From: JAVBLT01 sp031553315
Lineage (GTDB): Bacteria > Verrucomicrobiota > Kiritimatiellia > RFP12 > DVOR01
Direction of reading: 5' to 3'
DNA: 13,770 bases
Assembly: GCA_031553315.1 (NCBI GenBank)
Contig: JAVBLT010000044.1
Location: forward strand, 1-13,770
A program made the position numbers and the translations under genes. Numbering within the stretch: the stretch's first letter is position 1; every line of letters begins with the position of its first letter. The notes below the pieces were generated by a model. It saw nothing but the letters and a program-made list of their open reading frames with translations, was not told the origin of the DNA and did not search any database. Positions 5,817 through 12,972 of this stretch are shown here, one piece after another.

Positions 5817-8167
5817 CCCCACCCCCCGAACTGCTCGCCCCCGCCGGCGGTTTCGATGCCGCCTGCGCCGCCTTCACCTACGGCGCCGACGCCGTCTACC
5901 TCGGCCTGCCCCGCTTCTCCGCGCGCGCCGAAGCGGAAAACTTCACCGCCGAGCAGTTCGGGAAAATCGTCGGCTACGCCCGCTCCTTCGCCGTGCCGAA
6001 AAAGATTTACGCAACCCTCAACACCCTCGTCTGGCAAGGCGAACGCCCCGCGCTCCTCGAAGCCCTCGGCACCCTCGCCGCCGTTGAGGTCGACGGTGTG
6101 ATCGTTCAGGATCTCGGCCTCGCCGACCTCCTCCGCCGCAACTTCCCCCGGATCCCCCTTCACGCCAGCACCCAGCTCGCCTGCCACAGCACCGCCGGAG
6201 CCCAGGCCCTCAAAGCGCAGGGATTCGCGCGCGTGGTCACCGCCCGCGAGCTCACCTTCGCCGAAGCCGCCCAAATCGGGCGCAGCGCCGGCATTGAAAT
6301 CGAGGTCTTCATCCACGGCGCGCTCTGCTACAGCTACAGCGGCCTCTGCCTCTTCTCCGCGCTCGCCACCGGCCGCAGCGGCAACCGCGGCCGCTGCGCC
6401 TATTGCTGCCGCGATGCGTTTACCCCGGTCGACGCCGATGGCCGCCCCCTCCAGGCCGGCACGCTGTGCCACCCCTTTTCCATGCGCGACCTCGCCACGC
6501 TTGAATCGTTGAAAGACATTGACCCAGCCGCCATCGCCTCGCTCAAAATCGAAGGCCGCATGAAAAGCCCGCTCTATGTGGCCGCCGTCACCGACCTCTA
6601 CCGCCATGCGCTCGACGCCGACCTCCCTCCCGCCGAGCTCGAAAAGAAAGCCGCCGATTTGAGGACCGTTTTCAGCCGCCCCTGGACGCCCCTCTATACA
6701 GACACGCGCGCGAGAGAATCCCAAGCCGTCATCGACCCCCTTGGCATGGGCCACCGCGGCGAACGCATCGGAACCATCGAAAAAATCATTGCCGACCGCG
6801 ACCGCACCCGCTGGCTCTGCTTCACCCCCAGCCGCCCCCTCGAAAAGCACGACGGCATCCAGATCGACCTCCCCTCCGGCGGCCGGCCCGTCGGTTTCGC
6901 CATCGACCGCATGCGCGCGGCACGCTCCGCCCGCCTGCTCACCGAAGCGCCCGCCGGAGCGCCGCTCGAGCTCGCGTTGCCGCCCGACCTCCAGCCCCTG
7001 CCGCTCAAAGCGCCCCTCTTTTGCTCCGCCTCGCAAGCCGTCCGCCGCCAATTGACCGCCGTCACCCCGCGCGATGCCGCCTGCCGCCTGTTGAGACCCG
7101 TCGATGTCCGCGTGACCCTCGCCCCCCACGGCCTGACCGCAACCGGCGGCGACCCCGAAGCGCATGCCGCCGTGGCCGCGCAGCTCACCCCCGCCCGCAA
7201 CCCCCGCGAAACCGAAGCCGCCGTGGCAAAAGCCTTCGCCCGCATGGGCGACGACGGCTGGTCCGTAGCCCGGATCCATCTCGACGACCCCCTCCGCCTC
7301 TACGCGCCCCCCTCCCAGCTCAACGCCCTCCGCCGCGCCCTCGCCCAAGCCCTTGCCGAAGCCCGCGACCGCCGCCTCGCCGCGCGCCTGCAAAGCATTT
7401 CGCTGATTGAACCCCAAACCGCCCCCCAACCCGTCGCCGCGCCCCGCTTTCACCTGCGCCTTGCGCCCGATGCGCCACCCGGGCTCCTCTCCGGCGAAGC
7501 CCCCGAAAGCCTCATCCTCGCCCTCTCGCCCGCGACCCGCCTCGAGGCGCTTGCCCCCTGGTTTGACCGCATGCCGCGCGACCGGATCCGTTTCGCCCTT
7601 CCCGTGATCCTGCGCGACCCTGAGACCGCCCCCTTCACCGCCCTTATCCGCACCCTGCGCGAGACCGGCTTCCAACGCTTTGAAGTGGCCGGCCTTGCCG
7701 GGCTGCACCTGTTGAGCACCCACTTCACCGGCCTCGAAATCTCCGCCGACTGGACCTGGTACGCCACCAACGCCGAAGCCCTCCGGGCACAGCGCCAGGC
7801 CGGAATCCTCCGCGCCGTGACCTCCCCCGAAGACCCCGTTTCCAACATCCTCCAGACCGCCGGCTGCCCCCAGGCACCCCTTCGCGAAATCCTGCTTTAT
7901 CAGCACACGCCCCTCTTCATCTCCGAAACCCGCCCCGTAACCCCCTCCGGCGCCGACTCCCTGCGCAACCGCCACGGCCAGCACTACACCGTCTCACGGC
8001 TTCAGCAACGCTGGATCACCGCTTCGCGCCAACCCTGGTCGCGCCTGGAAACCCTCCACCTTTTTCTTGCCTCCGGCTATGGCGATTACCGCCTCGACCT
8101 CTCCTGGCAGCCAGCCCGGAGCCTGAAGCCCGCCCCCTGGCGGAGCCTTTGCGCGCCACCGGTTTAA
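5813..8167 (+). CDS. Long U32-family protein with DUF3656-type region, RlhA-like
   Basis: A 784-residue protein of the 'peptidase U32' family. Studied members are Fe-S, prephenate-dependent hydroxylation enzymes of RNA (RlhA on 23S rRNA C2501, TrhP on tRNA U34) or of ubiquinone precursors (UbiU/V) rather than proteases. The core (about 6-260) has LLAPAGGFDAA, LHASTQLAC, the cysteine region CYSYSGLC (172-179), GRSGNRGRC (187-195) with Cys198/199, and SLKIEGRMKSPLY (243-255). A DUF3656-like region follows (DPLGMGHRGERIG), then a degenerate second U32-like domain (SADWTWYATNAEAL, LLYQHTPLF). Which cysteine is the fourth cluster ligand is unclear (198, 199 or 219). The chosen ATG overlaps the HAD stop as ATGA; a longer in-frame start at 5738 would lie deep inside the HAD gene and adds unconserved residues. 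RlhA of E. coli is shorter, about 650 residues, so orthology is tentative. Confidence 0.82.
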   Translation: MTPPPELLAPAGGFDAACAAFTYGADAVYLGLPRFSARAEAENFTAEQFGKIVGYARSFAVPKKIYATLNTLVWQGERPALLEALGTLAAVEVDGVIVQDLGLADLLRRNFPRIPLHASTQLACHSTAGAQALKAQGFARVVTARELTFAEAAQIGRSAGIEIEVFIHGALCYSYSGLCLFSALATGRSGNRGRCAYCCRDAFTPVDADGRPLQAGTLCHPFSMRDLATLESLKDIDPAAIASLKIEGRMKSPLYVAAVTDLYRHALDADLPPAELEKKAADLRTVFSRPWTPLYTDTRARESQAVIDPLGMGHRGERIGTIEKIIADRDRTRWLCFTPSRPLEKHDGIQIDLPSGGRPVGFAIDRMRAARSARLLTEAPAGAPLELALPPDLQPLPLKAPLFCSASQAVRRQLTAVTPRDAACRLLRPVDVRVTLAPHGLTATGGDPEAHAAVAAQLTPARNPRETEAAVAKAFARMGDDGWSVARIHLDDPLRLYAPPSQLNALRRALAQALAEARDRRLAARLQSISLIEPQTAPQPVAAPRFHLRLAPDAPPGLLSGEAPESLILALSPATRLEALAPWFDRMPRDRIRFALPVILRDPETAPFTALIRTLRETGFQRFEVAGLAGLHLLSTHFTGLEISADWTWYATNAEALRAQRQAGILRAVTSPEDPVSNILQTAGCPQAPLREILLYQHTPLFISETRPVTPSGADSLRNRHGQHYTVSRLQQRWITASRQPWSRLETLHLFLASGYGDYRLDLSWQPARSLKPAPWRSLCAPPV

Positions 8168-8193
8168 AAAGTGCGTTTCTTTTCATTTATCGC

Positions 8194-8222
8194 TTGATTT
8201 TTCCCGCGCACTTGTGTATCCT
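8194..8222 (+). promoter_or_regulatory. Candidate promoter for the secreted protein gene
   Basis: TTGATT (-35) and TATCCT (-10) are separated by exactly 17 bases, 27 bp after the U32 stop. The transcript would begin near 8229 and carry a leader of about 100 bases. Confidence 0.45.
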
Positions 8223-8281
8223 GCCACCATACGAATGAATGGAGTTTTTGTTTTTTAGCCTTGTTTGAGGTTAAAAGACAG

Positions 8282-8321
8282 AAACCTTTGCTTAGGTTTT
8301 GTGTTTGACAACACAAAGGAG
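8282..8321 (+). promoter_or_regulatory. Two adjacent leader hairpins abutting the ribosome-binding site
   Basis: Hairpin one pairs aaacct (8282-8287) with aggttt (8294-8299). Hairpin two pairs ttgtgtt (8299-8305) with aacacaa (8310-8316) around a four-base loop. The second arm runs directly into the Shine-Dalgarno AAAGGAG (8315-8321), six bases before the ATG at 8328. This could tune translation or stabilise the message; the stems are AT-rich and weak. Confidence 0.35.
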
Positions 8322-8327
8322 TGTTCT

Positions 8328-9740
8328 ATGAACATCAATGCGCGTTATTTGAAGTGGCTGGTGGTCTTGTTGCCCATCGCCTGTTCAACCTATGCTGCTC
8401 CGCTCACGCTCAATTCAAAAATCACCTTCCAGTCCAACGAAGGCGCTTTTCTCAATGCGACGATTCAAGATGCGGGCGGCCCCACCCAGTTCTTCTATCG
8501 GTGGATCTACACAGGAACGGAATCCGACAGAAGCCGGATCAACATCATCGACGGCACTTCTGAAGATATAGCCGACGAGACCGGCTGGGGCCTTTACCTT
8601 GATACCAATCAGGGCAAGCTCTCCGTGAGAACCGCCGATTCCGACGATCCCTCCGTCGGCGTGGCTATCGCCGATATGAGCGACAACTATCAGATGACGG
8701 ATCCGTCCACGAAACGTTGGATTTCGATGGACGTCCGCTTCGCCCCCAGCGACGTCCTCCCCGATCTCGCCACATTCGCCCAGGAAGGCACTGTTCAAGG
8801 CGCCCGCCTCGCGGTGTGTGCCGCCGTCACGAACAAGGTAGACGATACCTCCGTTGAAGAGATCCGCGTCTTCGTGGCCGGCTACGACGACACCTATACC
8901 GTCAACTCCGATATGATGAGACAGAGCCCCAAATGGATTGACACGGGCTACGTCATTGAAAACCCCGCCGACCTTTACACGCTTCAGATCGCCATAAAAG
9001 GTTACAGAGCCACGGACTTCACGTACACCGTCCAGACCATGTACCGGCTGAGCATCATCAAAGATGGCACGGTCGAGTGCATCACGGCCGGTAAAGGCTG
9101 GACCATTCCCGATACCGCCGCCGGGATGTCCCTTGATGAGTATAGCATCAATCCAGCCTCATTCGTCCCCGGCGGAGAATGGATTGCCGGCCTGAACGCT
9201 CCGATCTTCAACGAAAAAAGCGGAGTGTATTACCCCGGCATTTTGCAGCGCGTCCAGTTTGAAGGCACCGGCTTCATCGATAACCTCGAGCTCCTCTCGA
9301 CCGATCCCACGCCCGATCCCGGCGGCGACGACGTCGAGATCCCGACAACCTGGCCCGACGGCGTCGATCAGGATAAGTTCAACACATGGGCAAAAGACAA
9401 CTATCCCGCGCCCTACACCGTGCCCGCCGACGCGTTGAACGCCTACCTCCTCAACGTGTCTCCCACAACGAGCCCGATGCCCGAGCTCAAGATCACTTCC
9501 GTGGCCGTCACCAACAGCGTGATTACCGTGAAGATTGCCGCCGGCGGCGTCAACCTCACCAACATCAACGGTACGCTCTGCGTGCAGACCACCAACAGCC
9601 TGACAAATAACTTCAGCAACCTCACCAGCCAAGGCATCATTGTCAGCACCGACGCTCCCGCCGTTGCAACAATCAACGCCCCCGGCGCCAAATTTGTCAA
9701 GGCCACAGTCGAAGTGACCGACCCCGACGCAGCCGAATAA
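8328..9740 (+). CDS. Secreted protein of unknown function with PVC-type C-terminal module
   Basis: A 470-residue exported protein that I do not recognise by name. Residues 1-23 form a signal peptide: charged start (MNINARYLKW), hydrophobic core (LVVLLPIA) and a TYA cleavage site near 23. A lipoprotein reading at Cys19 is possible, but the box is poor (PIAC). The mature region (about 25-322) is beta-rich and ends in FEGTGFIDNLELL, a pattern seen in laminin-G/concanavalin-like domains of this bacterial group. A Pro/Asp/Gly linker (324-341) leads to a C-terminal module (about 342-463) with FNTWAKDNYPAPYT, a LLNVSP segment, NGTLCVQTTNSLTNNF and AKFVKATVEV. I recall similar modules at the ends of Verrucomicrobiota/Kiritimatiellota secreted proteins, but cannot confirm it here. 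The start is fixed by AAAGGAG six bases upstream and by the signal peptide; an in-frame ATG at 8265 has neither. It is monocistronic, with a terminator downstream. Confidence 0.85.
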   Translation: MNINARYLKWLVVLLPIACSTYAAPLTLNSKITFQSNEGAFLNATIQDAGGPTQFFYRWIYTGTESDRSRINIIDGTSEDIADETGWGLYLDTNQGKLSVRTADSDDPSVGVAIADMSDNYQMTDPSTKRWISMDVRFAPSDVLPDLATFAQEGTVQGARLAVCAAVTNKVDDTSVEEIRVFVAGYDDTYTVNSDMMRQSPKWIDTGYVIENPADLYTLQIAIKGYRATDFTYTVQTMYRLSIIKDGTVECITAGKGWTIPDTAAGMSLDEYSINPASFVPGGEWIAGLNAPIFNEKSGVYYPGILQRVQFEGTGFIDNLELLSTDPTPDPGGDDVEIPTTWPDGVDQDKFNTWAKDNYPAPYTVPADALNAYLLNVSPTTSPMPELKITSVAVTNSVITVKIAAGGVNLTNINGTLCVQTTNSLTNNFSNLTSQGIIVSTDAPAVATINAPGAKFVKATVEVTDPDAAE

Positions 9741-9763
9741 GCGAACACCCCCGCGTTACGCTC

Positions 9764-9800
9764 AAAAAGCCCTCTCCCCTCGGAGAGGGCTTTTTATTTT
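9764..9800 (+). terminator. Intrinsic terminator after the secreted protein gene
   Basis: A nine-pair GC-rich stem GCCCTCTCC (9769-9777) / GGAGAGGGC (9782-9790) with a four-base loop is flanked by A5 on the left and T5 followed by ATTTT on the right. This is a textbook rho-independent terminator 23 bp after the stop. The A tract lets it work on the other strand too. Confidence 0.92.
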
Positions 9801-9836
9801 CACCCGAACCCTTCATTCGAAACCCACCGATTTAGC

Positions 9837-9865
9837 TTCACATCTCCCCCTCTTTGCGCTATCTT
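9837..9865 (+). promoter_or_regulatory. Candidate promoter of the feo operon, placed for a leaderless mRNA
   Basis: TTCACA (-35, five of six consensus) and TATCTT (-10) are separated by 17 bases. The -10 ends only eight bases before the feoB ATG at 9874, so transcription would start at or within about three bases of the start codon. There is no Shine-Dalgarno, the bases before the ATG being all C. I see no Fur-box or DtxR-box-like palindrome here. Confidence 0.45.
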
Positions 9866-9873
9866 ATCCCCCC

Positions 9874-12012
9874 ATGAACCAGAAACGGAAGCCCCTGAGA
9901 ATTGCCCTCATCGGCAATCCAAACACCGGCAAATCCACCCTCTTCAACCAATTGACCGGCGCGCGCGAGCGCACCGGAAACTGGACAGGCGTCACCGTCG
10001 ACCACGCCGAAACCCGCATCCCCCTCCCCCAAGGCCGCGAAGCCCGCCTCGTAGACCTCCCCGGCATCTACTCCCTCTCCACCTATTCGCCCGACGAAGA
10101 AGCCGCCAAAAACAACCTCCTCAAACACCCCCCCGACCTCATCCTCAACGTCCTCGACGCCTCCAACCTCGAACGCTCCTTCTACCTCACCAGCCAGCTC
10201 ATCGAGCTCGATACCCCCATCGTCCTCGCACTCAACCAGATCGACGTCGCCCAGCGCCTCGGCATCACCATCGACGCCGCCCACCTCTCCCACCACCTCG
10301 GCGTCCCCGTCATCCCCATCTCCGCCGTCCACGGCCAAGGCATCGAAACCCTCCGCCAAGCCCTCCTCGCCGCCGCCGACCAGCGCCCCCTCCCCCTCAG
10401 CCGCCCCGAATACGACCCCCTCATTGAAGCCGGCATCAAAACCCTCCTCGCCGACCCCGACCTCACCCAGACCCTCGCCCCCCACGGCGCCACCCCCCGT
10501 TACTGGGCCCTCAAACTCCTCGAACGCGACCACCAGGCCATGACCCTCACCCACGGCCGCTGCCACGAAACCATCCAGCGCACCGAGCTCACCCTTGCCC
10601 GGCACGCCCGCCACACCATCCTCGACGCCGTCATGGACGCCCGCCGCGGCTTCGCCCGCGGCCTCCTCCGCCACACCGTCACCCAAGCCCCCGAAAAACA
10701 CCAGCGCCTCTCCGACCGCATCGACCGCATCCTCCTCAACCAAGCCATCGGCATACCCCTCTTCCTCCTCGTCATCCTCCTCCTCTTCCTCATCACCACC
10801 ACCTTCGCCCAACCCCTCGTCGCCCTCATCGACACCCTCCTCAGCAACCTCCTCGTCCACGGCGCCAGCCACCTCCTCCACACCCTCCTCGCCCCCCAAT
10901 GGCTCACCCGCCTCCTTTCCGACGGCATCGGCGGCGGCATCACCGCCGTCCTCACCTTCGCCCCCCCCATCTTCCTCATCTTCTTCTGCCTCTCCCTCCT
11001 CGAAGAATCCGGCTACATGGCCCGCGCCGTCTTCGTCATGGATCGCACCCTCCGGCGCATCGGCCTGCCCGGCAAAGCCTTCATCCCCCTCCTCGTCGGC
11101 TTCGGCTGCTCCGTACCCGCCCTCATGGCCACCCGCACCCTCGAGCACCGCCGCGACCGCATCCTCACCATGCTCCTCACCCCCTTCATGTCCTGCGGCG
11201 CCCGCCTCCCCGTCTACACCCTCTTCGCCATCGCCTTCTTCCCCCGCCACACCGGCCTCATCGTCTTCAGCCTCTACGCCACCGGCATCCTCACCGCCCT
11301 CCTCAGCGGCCTCCTCTTCAGCCGCACCCTCCTCAAAGGCAACACCACCGACTTCGTCATGGAGCTCCCCCCCTACCACCTCCCCGTCATCCGCGGCTGC
11401 GCCCAACACGCCTGGGCCCACTTCAAATCCTTCGTCTACCGCGCCGGCCAGATCATCATCACCCTCAGCGCCGCCGCCAGCCTCATCGCCCACTTCCTCG
11501 CCACCCCCCAAAAAGCCTCCTCCCCCCCCTCCGGCCACACCCCCCTCACCGCCCTCTTCGCCCCCATCGGCATCACCCCCGACAACTGGCAAGCCCCCCT
11601 CGCCCTCGGCGCCGGCCTCATGGCCAAAGAAGTCGTCATCGGCGCCCTCAGCGTCCTCTACCTCGGCGCCCCCGCCGACGAAACCCAACCCCAGCCCTTC
11701 AGCCTCCGCCAGACCCTTTGCGACACCGGCACCGCCTTTCTCGACGCCCTCCCCTTCACCGCCTCCCCCCAGCCCCCCCCCGATCACCCCCAGCAAACCC
11801 TCCACCAAGCCCTCCGCAACCACTTCCACACCCCCGCCTCCGCCTACGCCTACCTCCTCTTCGTCCTCCTCTACGCCCCCTGCACCGCCGCCCTCGCCGT
11901 CTTCGCCCGCGAAATCGGCTGGCCCTGGGCCCTCTTCATGCTCACCTACACCACCGCCGCCGCCTACCTCATCGCCACCCTCTTCTACCAAATCAGCCGC
12001 CTCCTCACCTAG
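9874..12012 (+). CDS. feoB: FeoB, ferrous iron transport GTPase/permease
   Basis: Inner-membrane Fe(II) importer of 712 residues, slightly shorter than E. coli FeoB. The N-terminal G domain has G1 GNPNTGKS (14-21), G2 TGVTV (38-42), G3 DLPG (61-64), G4 NQID (121-124) and G5 SAVHG (150-154). A helical GDI-like region follows, and then a multi-helix membrane domain starting near 288. The membrane part carries both family gate motifs, GFGCSVPALMATR (from 409) and PFMSCGARLPVY (from 437), with the conserved cysteines, as well as LEESGYMAR and AGLMAKEVVIG. All key residues are present, so it should be functional. The ATG is the first plausible one and has no Shine-Dalgarno; see the promoter entry. 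After about codon 30 nearly every pyrimidine-ending codon ends in C, while Glu, Lys and Gln often use A. feoA follows seven bases after the stop. Confidence 0.96.
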   Translation: MNQKRKPLRIALIGNPNTGKSTLFNQLTGARERTGNWTGVTVDHAETRIPLPQGREARLVDLPGIYSLSTYSPDEEAAKNNLLKHPPDLILNVLDASNLERSFYLTSQLIELDTPIVLALNQIDVAQRLGITIDAAHLSHHLGVPVIPISAVHGQGIETLRQALLAAADQRPLPLSRPEYDPLIEAGIKTLLADPDLTQTLAPHGATPRYWALKLLERDHQAMTLTHGRCHETIQRTELTLARHARHTILDAVMDARRGFARGLLRHTVTQAPEKHQRLSDRIDRILLNQAIGIPLFLLVILLLFLITTTFAQPLVALIDTLLSNLLVHGASHLLHTLLAPQWLTRLLSDGIGGGITAVLTFAPPIFLIFFCLSLLEESGYMARAVFVMDRTLRRIGLPGKAFIPLLVGFGCSVPALMATRTLEHRRDRILTMLLTPFMSCGARLPVYTLFAIAFFPRHTGLIVFSLYATGILTALLSGLLFSRTLLKGNTTDFVMELPPYHLPVIRGCAQHAWAHFKSFVYRAGQIIITLSAAASLIAHFLATPQKASSPPSGHTPLTALFAPIGITPDNWQAPLALGAGLMAKEVVIGALSVLYLGAPADETQPQPFSLRQTLCDTGTAFLDALPFTASPQPPPDHPQQTLHQALRNHFHTPASAYAYLLFVLLYAPCTAALAVFAREIGWPWALFMLTYTTAAAYLIATLFYQISRLLT

Positions 12013-12019
12013 GAACCCC

Positions 12020-12241
12020 ATGACCCTCCCCTTCCTCCACGAACACAAAACCGCCACCGTCCTCCTCAATCCCGACTCCAAATCCCGCGAAATGGGCCTC
12101 TTCCCCGGCGTCACCTGCACCATGATCCGCAACCGCTACGGCGAAAACATGCTCATCCTCGCCACCGGTGCCACCCGCTTCATCCTCACCCGCCCCATCG
12201 CCCGGCGCATCCACATCCAGCGCAAAGAAAAAACCCCGTGA
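12020..12241 (+). CDS. feoA: FeoA, small SH3-like partner of FeoB
   Basis: A 73-residue cytoplasmic protein of the FeoA type that is thought to bind FeoB and support its activity. The hallmark SREMGLFPG (22-30) matches the family's LREMGL-x-PG motif, and the rest follows the SH3-like strand pattern: VTCTMIRNRYGENMLILATGA and then FILTRPIARRIHI. Its small size is normal. The start has AGGA about six bases upstream and lies seven bases after feoB. The last codons overlap the GTG of nth by four bases (GTGA). In most genomes feoA precedes feoB; here it follows. A long open frame starting within feoB reads into this gene in phase, so automatic calls may misplace its start. Confidence 0.9.
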   Translation: MTLPFLHEHKTATVLLNPDSKSREMGLFPGVTCTMIRNRYGENMLILATGATRFILTRPIARRIHIQRKEKTP

Positions 12242-12972
12242 AACCCCTCACCCCCCGGCAACGCATCCACAGCATCCACACCCGCCTCGTCGACGAAGTC
12301 CGCACCCACCCCGCCCCCGTCGTCGACCTCATCACCGCCCAGACCCACGACCCCTACCGCATCCTCATCGGCGCCCTCCTCTCCGCCCGCACCAAAGACC
12401 CCGCCACCGCCCAAGCCTGCGCCGCCCTCTTCACCCGCGCCCCCGATCTAAGCGCCCTCCTCACCCTCACCATCCAAGAAATCGATACCCACATCCACCC
12501 CGTCGGCTTCCACCAAACCAAAGCCCGCCACCTTTACCACCTCGCCCGCATCCTCAAAGAACAGCACAGCAGCCAGATCCCCCGCACCCTCCAAGCCCTC
12601 ACCACCCTCCCCGGCGTCGGCCTCAAAACCGCCAACCTCACCCTCGCCAACGCCTTCCAGATCCCCGCCATCTGCGTCGATACCCACGTCCACCGCCTCA
12701 GCAACCTCTGGTTCCATTTCAACACCCCAACCCCCGAAAAAACCGAAGCCGCCCTGCGCAAACTCCTTCCCCGCCCCTACTGGCTCACCTGGAACCCCCT
12801 CCTCGTCTCCCACGGTCAAACCACCTGCCCCCCCCGCCACCCCCACTGCCCCCGCTGCCCCCTCGCCGGCCTCTGCCCCCGCCACCCCGACCAAAGCCCC
12901 CAGCCCCCCAGCCCAACCCCCGCCGTCACCACCCTCCAACACCTCCTCCAAACACCCCAAAACCCCACATGA
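12238..12972 (+). CDS. nth: Endonuclease III-family DNA glycosylase/AP lyase
   Basis: Base-excision repair enzyme that removes oxidised pyrimidines and cleaves at abasic sites. The 244-residue protein has the helix-hairpin-helix LPGVGLKTA with catalytic Lys130, the catalytic Asp148 in VDTHVHRL, and a complete 4Fe-4S site Cys197-x6-Cys204-x2-Cys207-x5-Cys213. Lysine at 130 argues for a bifunctional glycosylase/lyase rather than a MutY- or Mig-type monofunctional enzyme. The helix that carries Gln41 in E. coli (LLSAQATD) reads LLSARTKD here, so the intercalating Gln is replaced by Arg. A proline-rich tail of about 30 residues follows the cluster. Translation starts at GTG, overlapping the feoA stop as GTGA, and ends overlapping the next start as ATGA. 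No Shine-Dalgarno is evident, so translation probably couples to feoA. Confidence 0.93.
   Translation: MKPLTPRQRIHSIHTRLVDEVRTHPAPVVDLITAQTHDPYRILIGALLSARTKDPATAQACAALFTRAPDLSALLTLTIQEIDTHIHPVGFHQTKARHLYHLARILKEQHSSQIPRTLQALTTLPGVGLKTANLTLANAFQIPAICVDTHVHRLSNLWFHFNTPTPEKTEAALRKLLPRPYWLTWNPLLVSHGQTTCPPRHPHCPRCPLAGLCPRHPDQSPQPPSPTPAVTTLQHLLQTPQNPT

Noticed and set aside
8169..8213. Inverted repeat aagtgcg / cgcactt after the U32 gene as a terminator
   Set aside because: The loop is about 31 bases and no T tract follows; it overlaps the next promoter, so it is at most a weak operator candidate.
8265..8327. Upstream ATG extending the secreted protein by 21 residues
   Set aside because: It would bury the signal peptide and ignores the strong AAAGGAG site before 8328.
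10740..11000. Apparent tandem CTC/CTCCTC simple repeats
   Set aside because: They encode Leu- and Ile-rich membrane helices of FeoB with C-ending codons; no fixed repeat unit.
10595..12019. Very long Pro/Ser-rich frame inside feoB that reads into feoA
   Set aside because: Only the last 73 codons form a real protein (FeoA); the rest is a shadow of feoB in another frame.
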